A stretch of DNA of 64,000 nt from contig NC_016604.1 in the NCBI RefSeq assembly GCF_000230895.2, positions 4,216,001 through 4,280,000 of the forward strand, in the 5' to 3' direction. This DNA is from Mycolicibacterium rhodesiae NBB3 (GTDB taxonomy: Bacteria > Actinomycetota > Actinomycetes > Mycobacteriales > Mycobacteriaceae). Of the stretch, positions 24,873 to 32,424 are shown one piece after another. The notes below the pieces were generated by a model. It did no database searches. It was not told the origin of the DNA and saw only the letters and a program-made list of their open reading frames with translations. Made by a program: the position numbers and the translations under genes. Every line of letters starts with the position of its first letter. The stretch's first letter is position 1.

Positions 24873-25454
24873 CTAGGACTGCGGCGTGCCTCTCGGATGG
24901 ATGAAAATGCCCTCCGCTTCAACCGTCACGCCGTCGGCGTCGGTGATGCTGCCGGCTGCGAAGGTCTTCGTCCCCTCGATCCGACTCACCTGCGCCTGCG
25001 CGCGGAGGTGTTGGCCAAGACGTGTGCCGCGCACGTAGCGCAGTGTCAGGGTGCCGGTGACCGCGGGCTTGCCGGGTTGATGCGCGGTGGCGCCGAGGAC
25101 GTGGTCGAGGATCAACGCGCACACGCCGCCGTGGACATGGCCCGGCGGCCCCTCGTATGCGGCGCCCAATACGAAGTCGGTATGCACCGTGCCGTCCGGG
25201 CTGTGATTGATGGTCAGCGGTGGAGCAACGGGATTTCGTTGTCCGATCACCACGTTGCCCAGCGCAATTGGGCGGCCGTCGGGGGTGGCCTGGACACCGA
25301 ACGATCCCGGTATCAGGGCGTCACTCAAGTGGGCTGTGGCCGCCTCGATCTTGTCTGTTGCGGCTGCGATCGCATCCGCCTCGACTTCAGTGCGGATGGT
25401 GGCGTCGATCAGTCGCCGCACGGCAGCGGTCAGCAATTCGTGAGTTTCGGTCAT
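24873..25454 (-). CDS. PaaI/hotdog-fold thioesterase
   Basis: 193 residues. The hotdog domain is in the C-terminal two thirds, with the signature GHVHGGVCALILDHVLG (about 109-125); its HGG and nearby aspartate belong to the PaaI-type acyl-CoA thioesterase active site. The N-terminal 60 residues are helical. It probably releases CoA from an intermediate of the local pathway. ATG at 25454 follows GGGAAGG. It is divergent from padR across a 119-bp gap. Confidence 0.85.
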   Translation of the reverse strand: MTETHELLTAAVRRLIDATIRTEVEADAIAAATDKIEAATAHLSDALIPGSFGVQATPDGRPIALGNVVIGQRNPVAPPLTINHSPDGTVHTDFVLGAAYEGPPGHVHGGVCALILDHVLGATAHQPGKPAVTGTLTLRYVRGTRLGQHLRAQAQVSRIEGTKTFAAGSITDADGVTVEAEGIFIHPRGTPQS

Positions 25455-25561
25455 CGCCTTCCCAAGTCGCGGTTGACGCAACTCTCACCCCATCAGTTGT
25501 GCGGCCGCAAGCAGGCATCCCGCCCAGTGGTCAGCGCGCGCCCGCCGGCGACCCCTGTTGT

Positions 25562-25567
25562 TAGTCT
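25562..25567 (+). promoter_or_regulatory. Candidate -10 of the padR gene (leaderless)
   Basis: TAGTCT fits TANNNT and ends 6 bases before the GTG start of the regulator at 25574. Confidence 0.5.
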
Positions 25568-25573
25568 GAGCAG

Positions 25574-26278
25574 GTGAAAGGCGGCGGCGACGAGCAGGGG
25601 AAGCCGAACCTTGCGGCGACCAGCTGGGCGCTGTTGGGAATGCTGTCGTACGAGTACGAGCTGTCGGGTTACGACATTCGGAAATGGATCGACTGGAGTA
25701 TGCGGTTCTTCTACGGGAGCCCCGCCTACAGCCAGATCTATTCAGAGCTCAAGAAGCTGGAACAACTGGGCCTGGTGACGTCGCGGTCCGACACCAGCAG
25801 CGGCGCTCGCAGTCGTCGGCTGTACAAGATCACCGAAGCCGGCCTCGACGCTGTGACGCGATGGGCGAACGAGGCGCCATTGGATCCTCCTGTGCTCAAG
25901 CACAGTGCTCTGTTGCGAGTGACGTTCGCGCATCTCACGAATCCCGCCAGGCTCAAGGAAATCCTGCAAGAGCACCTGGCCTACGCCGACGAGATGCACC
26001 GCAGCGCGGCCAAGGACGCGAAGTGGGCCAAAGCCGACCCGGCCTGGGCGTATGCGCGCGTCGCGCTGAACTGGGCCGAGCGGTATTACGCCAACGAGCA
26101 CGAGTTGACGCTGAAGATGATCAAGGAACTCGACGAGGCGGAGGCCGAGTTCCCGCGTGTCGGCGAGGGCGGTCAGACGAAGATCCCTTGGCCCGCACCG
26201 GAATACTGGTACGAGATCGAAAAGAAGGCCGACGCCGACGACGGAGCCGCCCCGGCGGCGACATCAGACCACGTGTGA
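25574..26278 (+). CDS. PadR-family transcriptional regulator
   Basis: 234 residues. The N-terminal winged helix (about 14-100) reads AATSWALLGMLSYEYELSGYDI, then a QIYSELKKLEQLGLV recognition segment. The C-terminal half is a long helical Vir_act_alpha_C-type dimerisation domain, as in larger PadR subfamily members. It starts at GTG with a leaderless-type -10. It stands between the divergent thioesterase operon and the convergent kstD, so it is the natural candidate repressor for this end of the steroid block (inference). Confidence 0.9.
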   Translation: MKGGGDEQGKPNLAATSWALLGMLSYEYELSGYDIRKWIDWSMRFFYGSPAYSQIYSELKKLEQLGLVTSRSDTSSGARSRRLYKITEAGLDAVTRWANEAPLDPPVLKHSALLRVTFAHLTNPARLKEILQEHLAYADEMHRSAAKDAKWAKADPAWAYARVALNWAERYYANEHELTLKMIKELDEAEAEFPRVGEGGQTKIPWPAPEYWYEIEKKADADDGAAPAATSDHV

Positions 26279-27982
26279 TTACAGCGCAGCCGCGTCGTTG
26301 GCGGCGATGAAGCCGTACACCAGACCCTGCGCGATCGTTGCGCCCGCACCGGGATATGTCGTTCCGAACGCGTTCGCGGCGGTGTTGCCGATCGCGTACA
26401 GCCCAGTGATAGGGCTGCCGTCCTCGCGTAGCACCCGGGCGCGCTCGTCGGCGCGAAGACCGCCGCACGTGCCGAGGTCGCTGAGCGCCATCTTGACCGC
26501 GTAGAACGGCCCACTGTCGAGCGGACGGAGATTCGGGTTGGGTGTGATGGTGGGATCACCGTAGTAGCGGTCGTAGGCACTGTTCCCGCGGCCGAAATCG
26601 GAATCGACTCCGCTGCGCGACATCTCGTTGAATCGTGAGACGGTGGCGACGAACTGTGTGTGGGGCACCTTCATCATGCGCCCGAGCTCGGCCATATCGT
26701 CGCAGCGATGCGCGATGCCCGCGTCGTACCACGCCTGCGGCAGGCCCATCCGCGGGAAACGGTCCGCAGCAAAGACATAACTGTTGCGGTATTGCTGGTC
26801 GAAGACGATCCACATGGACTCGACGGGGTTGCCGGCACGTTCACGGGCGAGCACACACTGGCCGAAGGACATGTAATCGCTGGCCTCGTTGGTGAAACGT
26901 TGACCCGTCTGATCGACGATCAGCGAACCCGGCAGCGATCGTTCGGCGAGCATGACCAGCGGATCGGCCCCCGGCAGCGGCGCCACCGCGGGGAACCACC
27001 ACGCCTGATCCATGAGATCTATTCCGGCGCCTACATCCTGGGCGATGCGGATCGCGTCGCCGGTGTTGGTCTCCGCGCCGAGGCTGGTGTGCTCGCCGAG
27101 TGACTCGGACTGGAATTTCCACCGCATGTCCATGTTGTGGTCGAACCCACCGGCGGCCAGCACCACGCCGCGTCGCGCTTCGATGGTGACCTCGCGTCCG
27201 TTCTGTGTGACGACGGCACCGGTGACCCTGTCGCCGTCGGTGATCAGCCGCACCAGCCTGGTCTGCGTCCACACACCGATGCCTGCGCGCAAGACGCCTG
27301 CGAACAATCCAGCGGCCAACGCCTGCCCGCCGGCCGTGTAGCGCCGTCCGAGCATCAGCCCGCCCAAACCCTGTGCCAGTCGTTTGACGATGAGCGGCAA
27401 GCCCTTTCGGGGTACGCGTGCCATCAGGTTCATCCAGCGATAGTCCGCACTCGTGGTCGGCATCGGGATCGTCGGCTCCATCAGGCCCGGCCGCAGGAGA
27501 GACCGGTACTCGCCGAGCAACGAGGTGTTGAACGGCCTGCACTCACACGTTCGTCCGTCGGCGCTTCCGCCGGGATGCTCGGGGTGGTAGTCCGAGTAGT
27601 CGCGCGCCCAGGTGAATCGCATCGGAGTGGTGCGTCGTAACATCTGCACCGTCGCTGCAAGCTGGGTGACGAACTCCGCCGACCGTTGCGGTGGAGCCGT
27701 GCCCGCGACGACCGAATCGAGGTAGGTACGCGCCTTCTCAGCGGTGTCGCCTGCCCCGTTCTCCGCGAGAACCGGGCTCGCGGGAATCCACAGGGCGCCG
27801 CCGGACCGTGCGGTGGAACCGCCGACGTAGGGCGACTTCTCGACGATCAGCACCTCGAGCCCGCGCTCGGCGGCCGCCAGCGCGGCGGCCATGCCCGTGC
27901 CTGACCCCACGACCAGCAGATCGACGGTCGTATCGCGCAGGGGCAGGCCGGCAGGGATGGTGGTCGGTGCAGCGGTCGTCAC
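26279..27982 (-). CDS. kstD: 3-ketosteroid delta-1-dehydrogenase family flavoprotein
   Basis: FAD enzyme that introduces the 1,2 double bond into ring A of 3-ketosteroids. The 567 residues match KstD over the full length. The FAD motif VVGSGTGMAAALAA and GGSTARSGGALWIP (about 54-67) are followed by the YSDYHPEHPGG region. SAYDRYYGD and the C-terminal FGTTYPGAGATIAQG carry the tyrosine/glycine of the active site. GTG at 27982 is chosen because a TACTGT -10 lies 7 bases upstream; the open frame beyond it is a shadow. It is divergent from kshA, its usual partner in opening ring B. Confidence 0.85.
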   Translation of the reverse strand: MTTAAPTTIPAGLPLRDTTVDLLVVGSGTGMAAALAAAERGLEVLIVEKSPYVGGSTARSGGALWIPASPVLAENGAGDTAEKARTYLDSVVAGTAPPQRSAEFVTQLAATVQMLRRTTPMRFTWARDYSDYHPEHPGGSADGRTCECRPFNTSLLGEYRSLLRPGLMEPTIPMPTTSADYRWMNLMARVPRKGLPLIVKRLAQGLGGLMLGRRYTAGGQALAAGLFAGVLRAGIGVWTQTRLVRLITDGDRVTGAVVTQNGREVTIEARRGVVLAAGGFDHNMDMRWKFQSESLGEHTSLGAETNTGDAIRIAQDVGAGIDLMDQAWWFPAVAPLPGADPLVMLAERSLPGSLIVDQTGQRFTNEASDYMSFGQCVLARERAGNPVESMWIVFDQQYRNSYVFAADRFPRMGLPQAWYDAGIAHRCDDMAELGRMMKVPHTQFVATVSRFNEMSRSGVDSDFGRGNSAYDRYYGDPTITPNPNLRPLDSGPFYAVKMALSDLGTCGGLRADERARVLREDGSPITGLYAIGNTAANAFGTTYPGAGATIAQGLVYGFIAANDAAAL

Positions 27983-27989
27983 GGCTCCG

Positions 27990-27995
27990 ACAGTA
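27990..27995 (-). promoter_or_regulatory. Candidate -10 of kstD (leaderless)
   Basis: On the minus strand TACTGT lies 7 bases before the GTG start at 27982, in the 100-bp gap shared with kshA. Confidence 0.5.
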
Positions 27996-28082
27996 GGTCG
28001 GGAGCATCGCGGCTGCGCGGGATTCTCCCTCCCAGCGGGACGATTGGCTCCATAGGCCGTGAAGCGGGCGTACAACGGGGTC

Positions 28083-29168
28083 ATGACGTTGCAGCCAGGG
28101 ACCTCAGAAACCGACGAGATTCGGCAGATCGAAGCAGCAGCAGCTCCGACCAGGTTCGCCCGCGGCTGGCATTGCCTGGGGCTGACCAGGGATTTCGGCG
28201 ATGGCGAACCGCACTCGGTGAGAGCGTTCGGCCAGAAGCTGGTGGTCTTCCGCAGCGGCGACGGCAAGATCAACGTGCTCGCCGGCTACTGCCGCCACAT
28301 GGGCGGAGACCTCAGCCAGGGCACGGTCAAAGGTGACGAGATCGCGTGTCCGTTCCACGACTGGCGGTGGGGCGGCGATGGCCGATGCAAGAAGGTGCCC
28401 TACAGCAAACGGACGCCGCGGCTGGCCCGCACCGCAACGTGGACCACCCTCGAACAAGACGGGATGTTGTTCGTCTGGAACGACCCCGAGCACAATCCGC
28501 CGCCCGCCGAGGTCGCCATCCCTCGGATCGAAGGCGCGTCCAGTGACGAGTGGACCGACTGGCACTGGTATACCACCGTCGTCAACACCAACTGCCGCGA
28601 GATCATCGACAACGTCGTCGACATGGCGCACTTCTTTTACATTCACGGCTCGATGCCGACGCAGTTCAAGAACATCTTCGAAGGACACCTCGCGACGCAG
28701 TACATGAACAGCGGCGCTCGTGGTGACATACCGGATCCGGAAGGCCAGCCCCGACTACTCGGCACGACTTCGGTGGCGTCCTACTACGGCCCCTCGTTCA
28801 TGATCGACGACTTGACGTATCACTTCGAGAGCGACGACCAGAAGACGATTCTGATCAACTGCCATTATCCGATCGACGCCGAGTCCTTTGTGCTGCAATA
28901 CGGCATCATCGTCAAGAAGTCGGACAATCTGCCTGAGGAAGCGGCAATGCAGGCTGCCATCGCCCTCGGCGACTGGGTCAAGGTGGGCTTCGAGCAGGAC
29001 GTGCAAATCTGGAAGAACAAGGCGCGCATCGACAATCCACTGCTGTGCGAGGAGGATGGGCCGGTCTACCAGTTGCGGCGATGGTACGAGCAGTTCTACG
29101 TCGACATAGCCGACGTCGAGGCCGACATGGTAGACCGCTTCGAGTACGAGATCGACGTCATGAGGTGA
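28083..29168 (+). CDS. kshA: 3-ketosteroid 9-alpha-hydroxylase oxygenase (KshA-like), C-terminus altered by an insertion sequence
   Basis: Rieske non-haem iron oxygenase that hydroxylates 3-ketosteroids at C9; with KstD this opens ring B. The Rieske cluster ligands are C70/H72 and C89/H92, and the mononuclear iron ligands are H183, H188 and D306. The protein is full length up to V359. There an IS3-family element begins inside codon 360, and the frame ends after two residues supplied by the element (Met-Arg). The missing 23 codons survive beyond the element at 30409-30483. The catalytic parts are intact, but the C-terminal helix of KshA enzymes is lost. The reductase KshB is not in the window. 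Confidence 0.88.
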   Translation: MTLQPGTSETDEIRQIEAAAAPTRFARGWHCLGLTRDFGDGEPHSVRAFGQKLVVFRSGDGKINVLAGYCRHMGGDLSQGTVKGDEIACPFHDWRWGGDGRCKKVPYSKRTPRLARTATWTTLEQDGMLFVWNDPEHNPPPAEVAIPRIEGASSDEWTDWHWYTTVVNTNCREIIDNVVDMAHFFYIHGSMPTQFKNIFEGHLATQYMNSGARGDIPDPEGQPRLLGTTSVASYYGPSFMIDDLTYHFESDDQKTILINCHYPIDAESFVLQYGIIVKKSDNLPEEAAMQAAIALGDWVKVGFEQDVQIWKNKARIDNPLLCEEDGPVYQLRRWYEQFYVDIADVEADMVDRFEYEIDVMR

Positions 29169-29240
29169 GCCCGTCGTAGTGGTCCAGTCATTGTGGGACT
29201 CTGTTGCCCGGTGTTCGGGCGAGGAAGAATCAACAACGAC

Positions 29241-29528
29241 ATGGCATCGAACAAGCGCCGGCGGCATACGCCGGATCAGATCATCCGCAAGCTCGCCGAG
29301 GGCAACAAGCTCCTGGGGGCCGGCCAGGAGCTCGACGAGGTGTGCCGACACCTGCAGATCGCGGAGTCGACGTGGCATCGCTGGCTTGCCCAGTACGGCG
29401 GCATGAAAGCCAACGAGGCCAAACGGCTCAAAGAACTCGAGGCCGAGAACACCCGATTGAAGAAGTTGGTCGCCAACCAGGCCCTCGACATCGACATGCT
29501 CAAGGAGATCTCGGCGGGAAACTTCTGA
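29241..29528 (+). CDS. IS3-family transposase OrfA
   Basis: 95-residue protein with a helix-turn-helix (RRHTPDQIIRKLAEG to IAESTWHRWLAQYGG) and a leucine-zipper-like coiled coil (AKRLKELEAENTRLKKLVAN), the standard IS3 OrfA plan. ATG at 29241 (MASNKRRR) is chosen. Near its 3' end the slippery heptamer at 29516-29522 allows a -1 shift into orfB, so OrfA is also the N-terminus of the fused OrfAB transposase. Confidence 0.9.
   Translation: MASNKRRRHTPDQIIRKLAEGNKLLGAGQELDEVCRHLQIAESTWHRWLAQYGGMKANEAKRLKELEAENTRLKKLVANQALDIDMLKEISAGNF
29516..29522 (+). promoter_or_regulatory. Programmed -1 frameshift site between orfA and orfB
   Basis: G GGA AAC is an X XXY YYZ slippery heptamer placed exactly in the OrfA zero frame, four bases before the OrfA stop. 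A -1 slip continues into CTT CTG ACC of orfB, giving a 379-residue OrfAB fusion. Confidence 0.7.
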
Positions 29529-30379
29529 CCCCGAACCGCAAGCGCCGCGCCGTCACGGCGCTGCGCGACCGGTTCGGGGTTTCCGAGCGCCGCGCCTGCA
29601 CAGTGGTTGGCCTGCACCGTTCCACGATGCGCCTGACACCGCCGCCGATCACCACCGAGGAGGCCGAGTTGCGCGCCTGGCTGCGCCGGTTCTCCACTGA
29701 CCGGCCCCGCTGGGGATGGCGGCGGGCAGCCAAGATGGCCCGCCGAGCCGGCTGGCAGGTCAACAACAAGCGCATCCGTCGTCTGTGGCGCGAGGAGGGC
29801 CTCCGCGTCCCGCAGCGCCGCAAGAAGAAGCGTCTGACCGGTATCGGTATCGCCGTGGGCGCGATGTCACCGATTCGTCCGAACGTCATCTGGGCGATGG
29901 ACTTCCAGTTCGACACCACCGCCGATGGCCGCACCTTGAAGATGTTGAACGTCATCGACGAGTTCACCCGCGAAGCCCTCGCGATCGAAGTCGATCGTGG
30001 CATCGACGCCGACGGCGTCGTCGACGTGCTGGATCGCCTGGCTCTGCACCACGGTGCGCCGCACTACGTGCGCTTCGACAACGGTCCCGAGTTCGTGGCC
30101 CACGCGGTCAGTGATTGGTGCCGATTCAACAGTGCTGGTTCACTTTTCATCGATCCGGGCTCGCCTTGGCAGAACGCCTGGATCGAGTCGTTCAACGGCA
30201 GGCTTCGTGATGAACTGCTCAACTCATGGCGCTTCGACTCGCTCCTGGAAGCCCGCGTGATCATCGAGGACTGGCGGGTCGACTACAACGCCAACAGGCC
30301 CCACTCCGCCCATGGCGAGCTCACCCCTGCCGAGTTCGCTCTACAGTGGACCACGACCCACCAACCCCAAGTCGCATAG
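29522..30379 (+). CDS. IS3-family transposase OrfB (expressed by -1 frameshift)
   Basis: DDE integrase-core half of the transposase, 285 residues from the frameshift point. An HTH_21-like region (VSERRACTVVGLHRST) leads into the rve core with catalytic acids in IWAMDFQFD, VRFDNGPEFVA and NAWIESFNGRLRDEL. The same frame stays open far upstream across orfA (to 29204). Intact frame and ends suggest the element could still move. Confidence 0.9.
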   Translation, partial: LLTPNRKRRAVTALRDRFGVSERRACTVVGLHRSTMRLTPPPITTEEAELRAWLRRFSTDRPRWGWRRAAKMARRAGWQVNNKRIRRLWREEGLRVPQRRKKKRLTGIGIAVGAMSPIRPNVIWAMDFQFDTTADGRTLKMLNVIDEFTREALAIEVDRGIDADGVVDVLDRLALHHGAPHYVRFDNGPEFVAHAVSDWCRFNSAGSLFIDPGSPWQNAWIESFNGRLRDELLNSWRFDSLLEARVIIEDWRVDYNANRPHSAHGELTPAEFALQWTTTHQPQVA

Positions 30380-30408
30380 CGACTAGACCACCAAACGGGT
30401 CCCCCTCA

Positions 30409-30483
30409 GTCACGCGCCCACGCGAAGTATGGCAGCAGGAAGTCGAGGCGAACATCGCCGAGCGTTCGGGTGCGACGGGGTGA
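30409..30483 (+). pseudogene. kshA: Detached 3' end of kshA
   Basis: After the insertion sequence the frame that continues kshA reads V-TRPREVWQQEVEANIAERS plus GATG and stops at 30481-30483. It aligns with the end of known KshA proteins (pattern R..EFWN.EVE.NL). Joined to V359 it rebuilds a 382-residue KshA, the family length. It has no start of its own. Its stop overlaps the next gene's GTG. Confidence 0.88.
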
Positions 30484-30770
30484 CCGTTCGGGTCGACAAC
30501 CGGCTCGCCGACGCACCGATGGTGCCGGTGAGCTGCCGCCGTTGTGGGGCATGCGTGTTGGCGCGCAAGAGCACCTGGAATCAGACCAGCGTGCAGTGGA
30601 ACGCCGAGGCGTCCGCACGCTGCTTGGAGCGCCGCGACGCGGAGCACCTGAGCGAGCATGCCGAACGCGGTTTGTTCCTGGCCTGCTCGGCGCTGACCGA
30701 CTCGATCGTCGATGCGGTCCGCACCGGCGATCTACCGGTGGTCGATGAATCCGCGCCAGTGCCGACGTAA
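30480..30770 (+). CDS. Small cysteine-containing protein coupled to kshA
   Basis: 96 residues from a GTG that overlaps the original kshA stop by 4 bases, so the ancestral operon was kshA followed by this gene. It has a CRRCGACV motif, then RKSTWNQTSVQWN, and two further cysteines (SARCLERR, FLACSALTD). The rest is helical. I do not recognise the family. The spaced cysteines could bind zinc or an iron-sulfur cluster, and the coupling suggests a role with the oxygenase. The IS3 insertion now separates it from its promoter. Confidence 0.75.
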   Translation: MTVRVDNRLADAPMVPVSCRRCGACVLARKSTWNQTSVQWNAEASARCLERRDAEHLSEHAERGLFLACSALTDSIVDAVRTGDLPVVDESAPVPT

Positions 30771-30781
30771 CTGAAGGACCG

Positions 30782-31213
30782 TCAGGCCGGTTGCAGGACG
30801 TTGAAGTCACCCAAGGTGATCTGAACATCGAAATGGCGATGGGTGATTCGCCATCCCTCGGCGGTTCGTATGAGGCGGTCCCGGTAAACGCCGATGGCTT
30901 CGTACGGGGTCAGACTTGCGCGTGCGCCGGCCCCGACATGCAGCACACGCGCCTTCGTCAACGATTCAGCGCGATCGCCGTCAGTTGAGATTTGGTAGTT
31001 GCCCAGCAGGTGCTGCGACGGCCCGCAACCACCTAGGAAACTCCGGATGGTGTCCACGATGCTCGTCCGTCCGGTCAGCGCTCCACCGTAATCGGCGGTC
31101 GCATCAGCGTGAAAGACGTCGTTCAAACCCAGCCAGTCCCGGTTGTCCAGGCATGTTGCATACGTGTTGAGCACGTCGACGATCGCAAGACGTTCTGGGC
31201 AGTCACAGGCCAC
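30782..31213 (-). CDS. SnoaL/NTF2-like protein
   Basis: 143 residues of the SnoaL-type alpha+beta barrel (ERLAIVDVLNTYATCLDNRDW, then FHADATADYGG and the final GWRITHRHFDV). Members are small isomerases, cyclases or dehydratases, or non-catalytic subunits; the substrate cannot be assigned. GTG at 31213 with GGAGG about 10 bases upstream is chosen. An alternative GTG at 31258 overlaps the upstream gene's stop and would add 15 residues. It is the last gene of an eight-gene minus-strand operon starting at fadE. Confidence 0.75.
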   Translation of the reverse strand: MACDCPERLAIVDVLNTYATCLDNRDWLGLNDVFHADATADYGGALTGRTSIVDTIRSFLGGCGPSQHLLGNYQISTDGDRAESLTKARVLHVGAGARASLTPYEAIGVYRDRLIRTAEGWRITHRHFDVQITLGDFNVLQPA

Positions 31214-31257
31214 GAGTAGGGCACCTCCGTCTTGCGATGAAACCCGGTGGCGTTTCA

Positions 31258-32334
31258 CTAGGCCAGCTGGAACGCGCTGACCGGTGCCTCCTCAGGATAG
31301 ATCGCAGGCCCGCCCAGGTCGTATGCCGCGTTGAGGGTGCGGATGAATTCCGGGTCGTGGAGCGGTTCGTCAGGCATCGTGAGTTTGACGCCCTTGCCAT
31401 TGACGTCCTTGACGAGCGTCTCCAGCGCACGCTCGATGGTGAGATCGTCTGAGCCGTCCATGTTCTTCTTCAATTCATCGAAATCCGAGAAGACTTCTGC
31501 AGACCAGTGAACGAGAAAGCGCAGTTCCTTGGTGTGGTGGGTTGCGATCACGTCATCACCGCTCTTGAGCAGCCATTTGTCGGGGTCGCCGGGGTCGCCG
31601 GTGAACACGCTGTCGAACGTCAAGCCCGCTGGGGTCTGCTGGTCGATCGGGCCATTGGCCTCTCCTCGATGCACCATCATCTCGTTCTGCACGACGACTC
31701 CGCGGTTGTAGACCGGAGGCTGCAGGCGCTGCGGCGCCTTTAGGGGGCCGTCAGGCCAGTACGTGAATCCGCTGCTCTCGTCCAGGGAAAACCAGGTGAT
31801 CACCTGGGCCATCTTGATCAGATGGTCGGTGAACAGACCCGACTTTCCCATCACACTGCACAGCCAGGTCGGGGCGTTCTCATGACGAATGCCACGAAAG
31901 CTCGGCGAATCCAGATGACCGGGATCGCGATTGGCGCAAGGCCCGTTGATGTTGAACAACATCAATTCGGGCTTTGCGTACTCCGCCTTCCAGTAGCGCT
32001 TTGCCGCGTCGAGGAAATCCTGGTTGTAGAAGCAGTCGTGCAGTTCTGGGTACAGAACCGCTCCGTAATTCGCGAGATATCCCCGGAAGGTGGGGGTCAG
32101 GAAGAGGTCGAGCGACGGCGTGAAGCCCTCGGGAAACGCACCGCTCATCGTCGCCATCAACTCATCCGCCGATGCGAAGTGCTGGGCGATGATCAGCTTC
32201 CACGGACCCTGCGTACGAACGACATTGAGCAGGCGTTCGCGTTGATCGTCGGTGTATACGCCGTCGATCTCCATCGGGGGTGACGCGGGGCGTAGAACGT
32301 CGGACAGCTCCAAACGTCGCTGATCGGTGAGCAT
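31258..32334 (-). CDS. Uncharacterised protein, possible Fe(II)-dependent oxygenase
   Basis: 358 residues from ATG 32334, preceded by AGGAGA. I do not firmly recognise it. H140-x-D142 (DPGHLDSP) and a later histidine H222 followed by arginine (MMVHRGE) have the order of a 2-oxoglutarate/Fe(II) oxygenase facial triad, about 80 residues apart. The surrounding SSGFTYWPDGP segment would be in the barrel. No membrane segment or signal is seen. It lies between the LLM oxidoreductase and the SnoaL-like gene, so it probably acts on a cyclic intermediate. The assignment is weak. Confidence 0.55.
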   Translation of the reverse strand: MLTDQRRLELSDVLRPASPPMEIDGVYTDDQRERLLNVVRTQGPWKLIIAQHFASADELMATMSGAFPEGFTPSLDLFLTPTFRGYLANYGAVLYPELHDCFYNQDFLDAAKRYWKAEYAKPELMLFNINGPCANRDPGHLDSPSFRGIRHENAPTWLCSVMGKSGLFTDHLIKMAQVITWFSLDESSGFTYWPDGPLKAPQRLQPPVYNRGVVVQNEMMVHRGEANGPIDQQTPAGLTFDSVFTGDPGDPDKWLLKSGDDVIATHHTKELRFLVHWSAEVFSDFDELKKNMDGSDDLTIERALETLVKDVNGKGVKLTMPDEPLHDPEFIRTLNAAYDLGGPAIYPEEAPVSAFQLA

Positions 32335-32424
32335 CTCGTCTCCTGTTTCTCGGTTGGTCCGATTCTGTGGCTGAATCCGGCGGCCGAACTGTTCGATGTC
32401 CGTTGATCGGGACATTCAGCAGGG

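Larger units (their letters stand above)
29161..30408 (+). mobile_element. IS3-family insertion sequence, 1248 bp, inserted in kshA
   Basis: The left end is TGAGGTGAGCCCGTCGTAGT and the right end in reverse complement is TGAGGGGGACCCGTTTGGTG; similarity continues through GGTCNAGTC. The element is flanked by the direct repeat GTCA (29157-29160 and 30409-30412). It contains orfA and orfB in the -1 relation usual for IS3. Deleting it with one GTCA restores the kshA reading frame. Confidence 0.92.
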
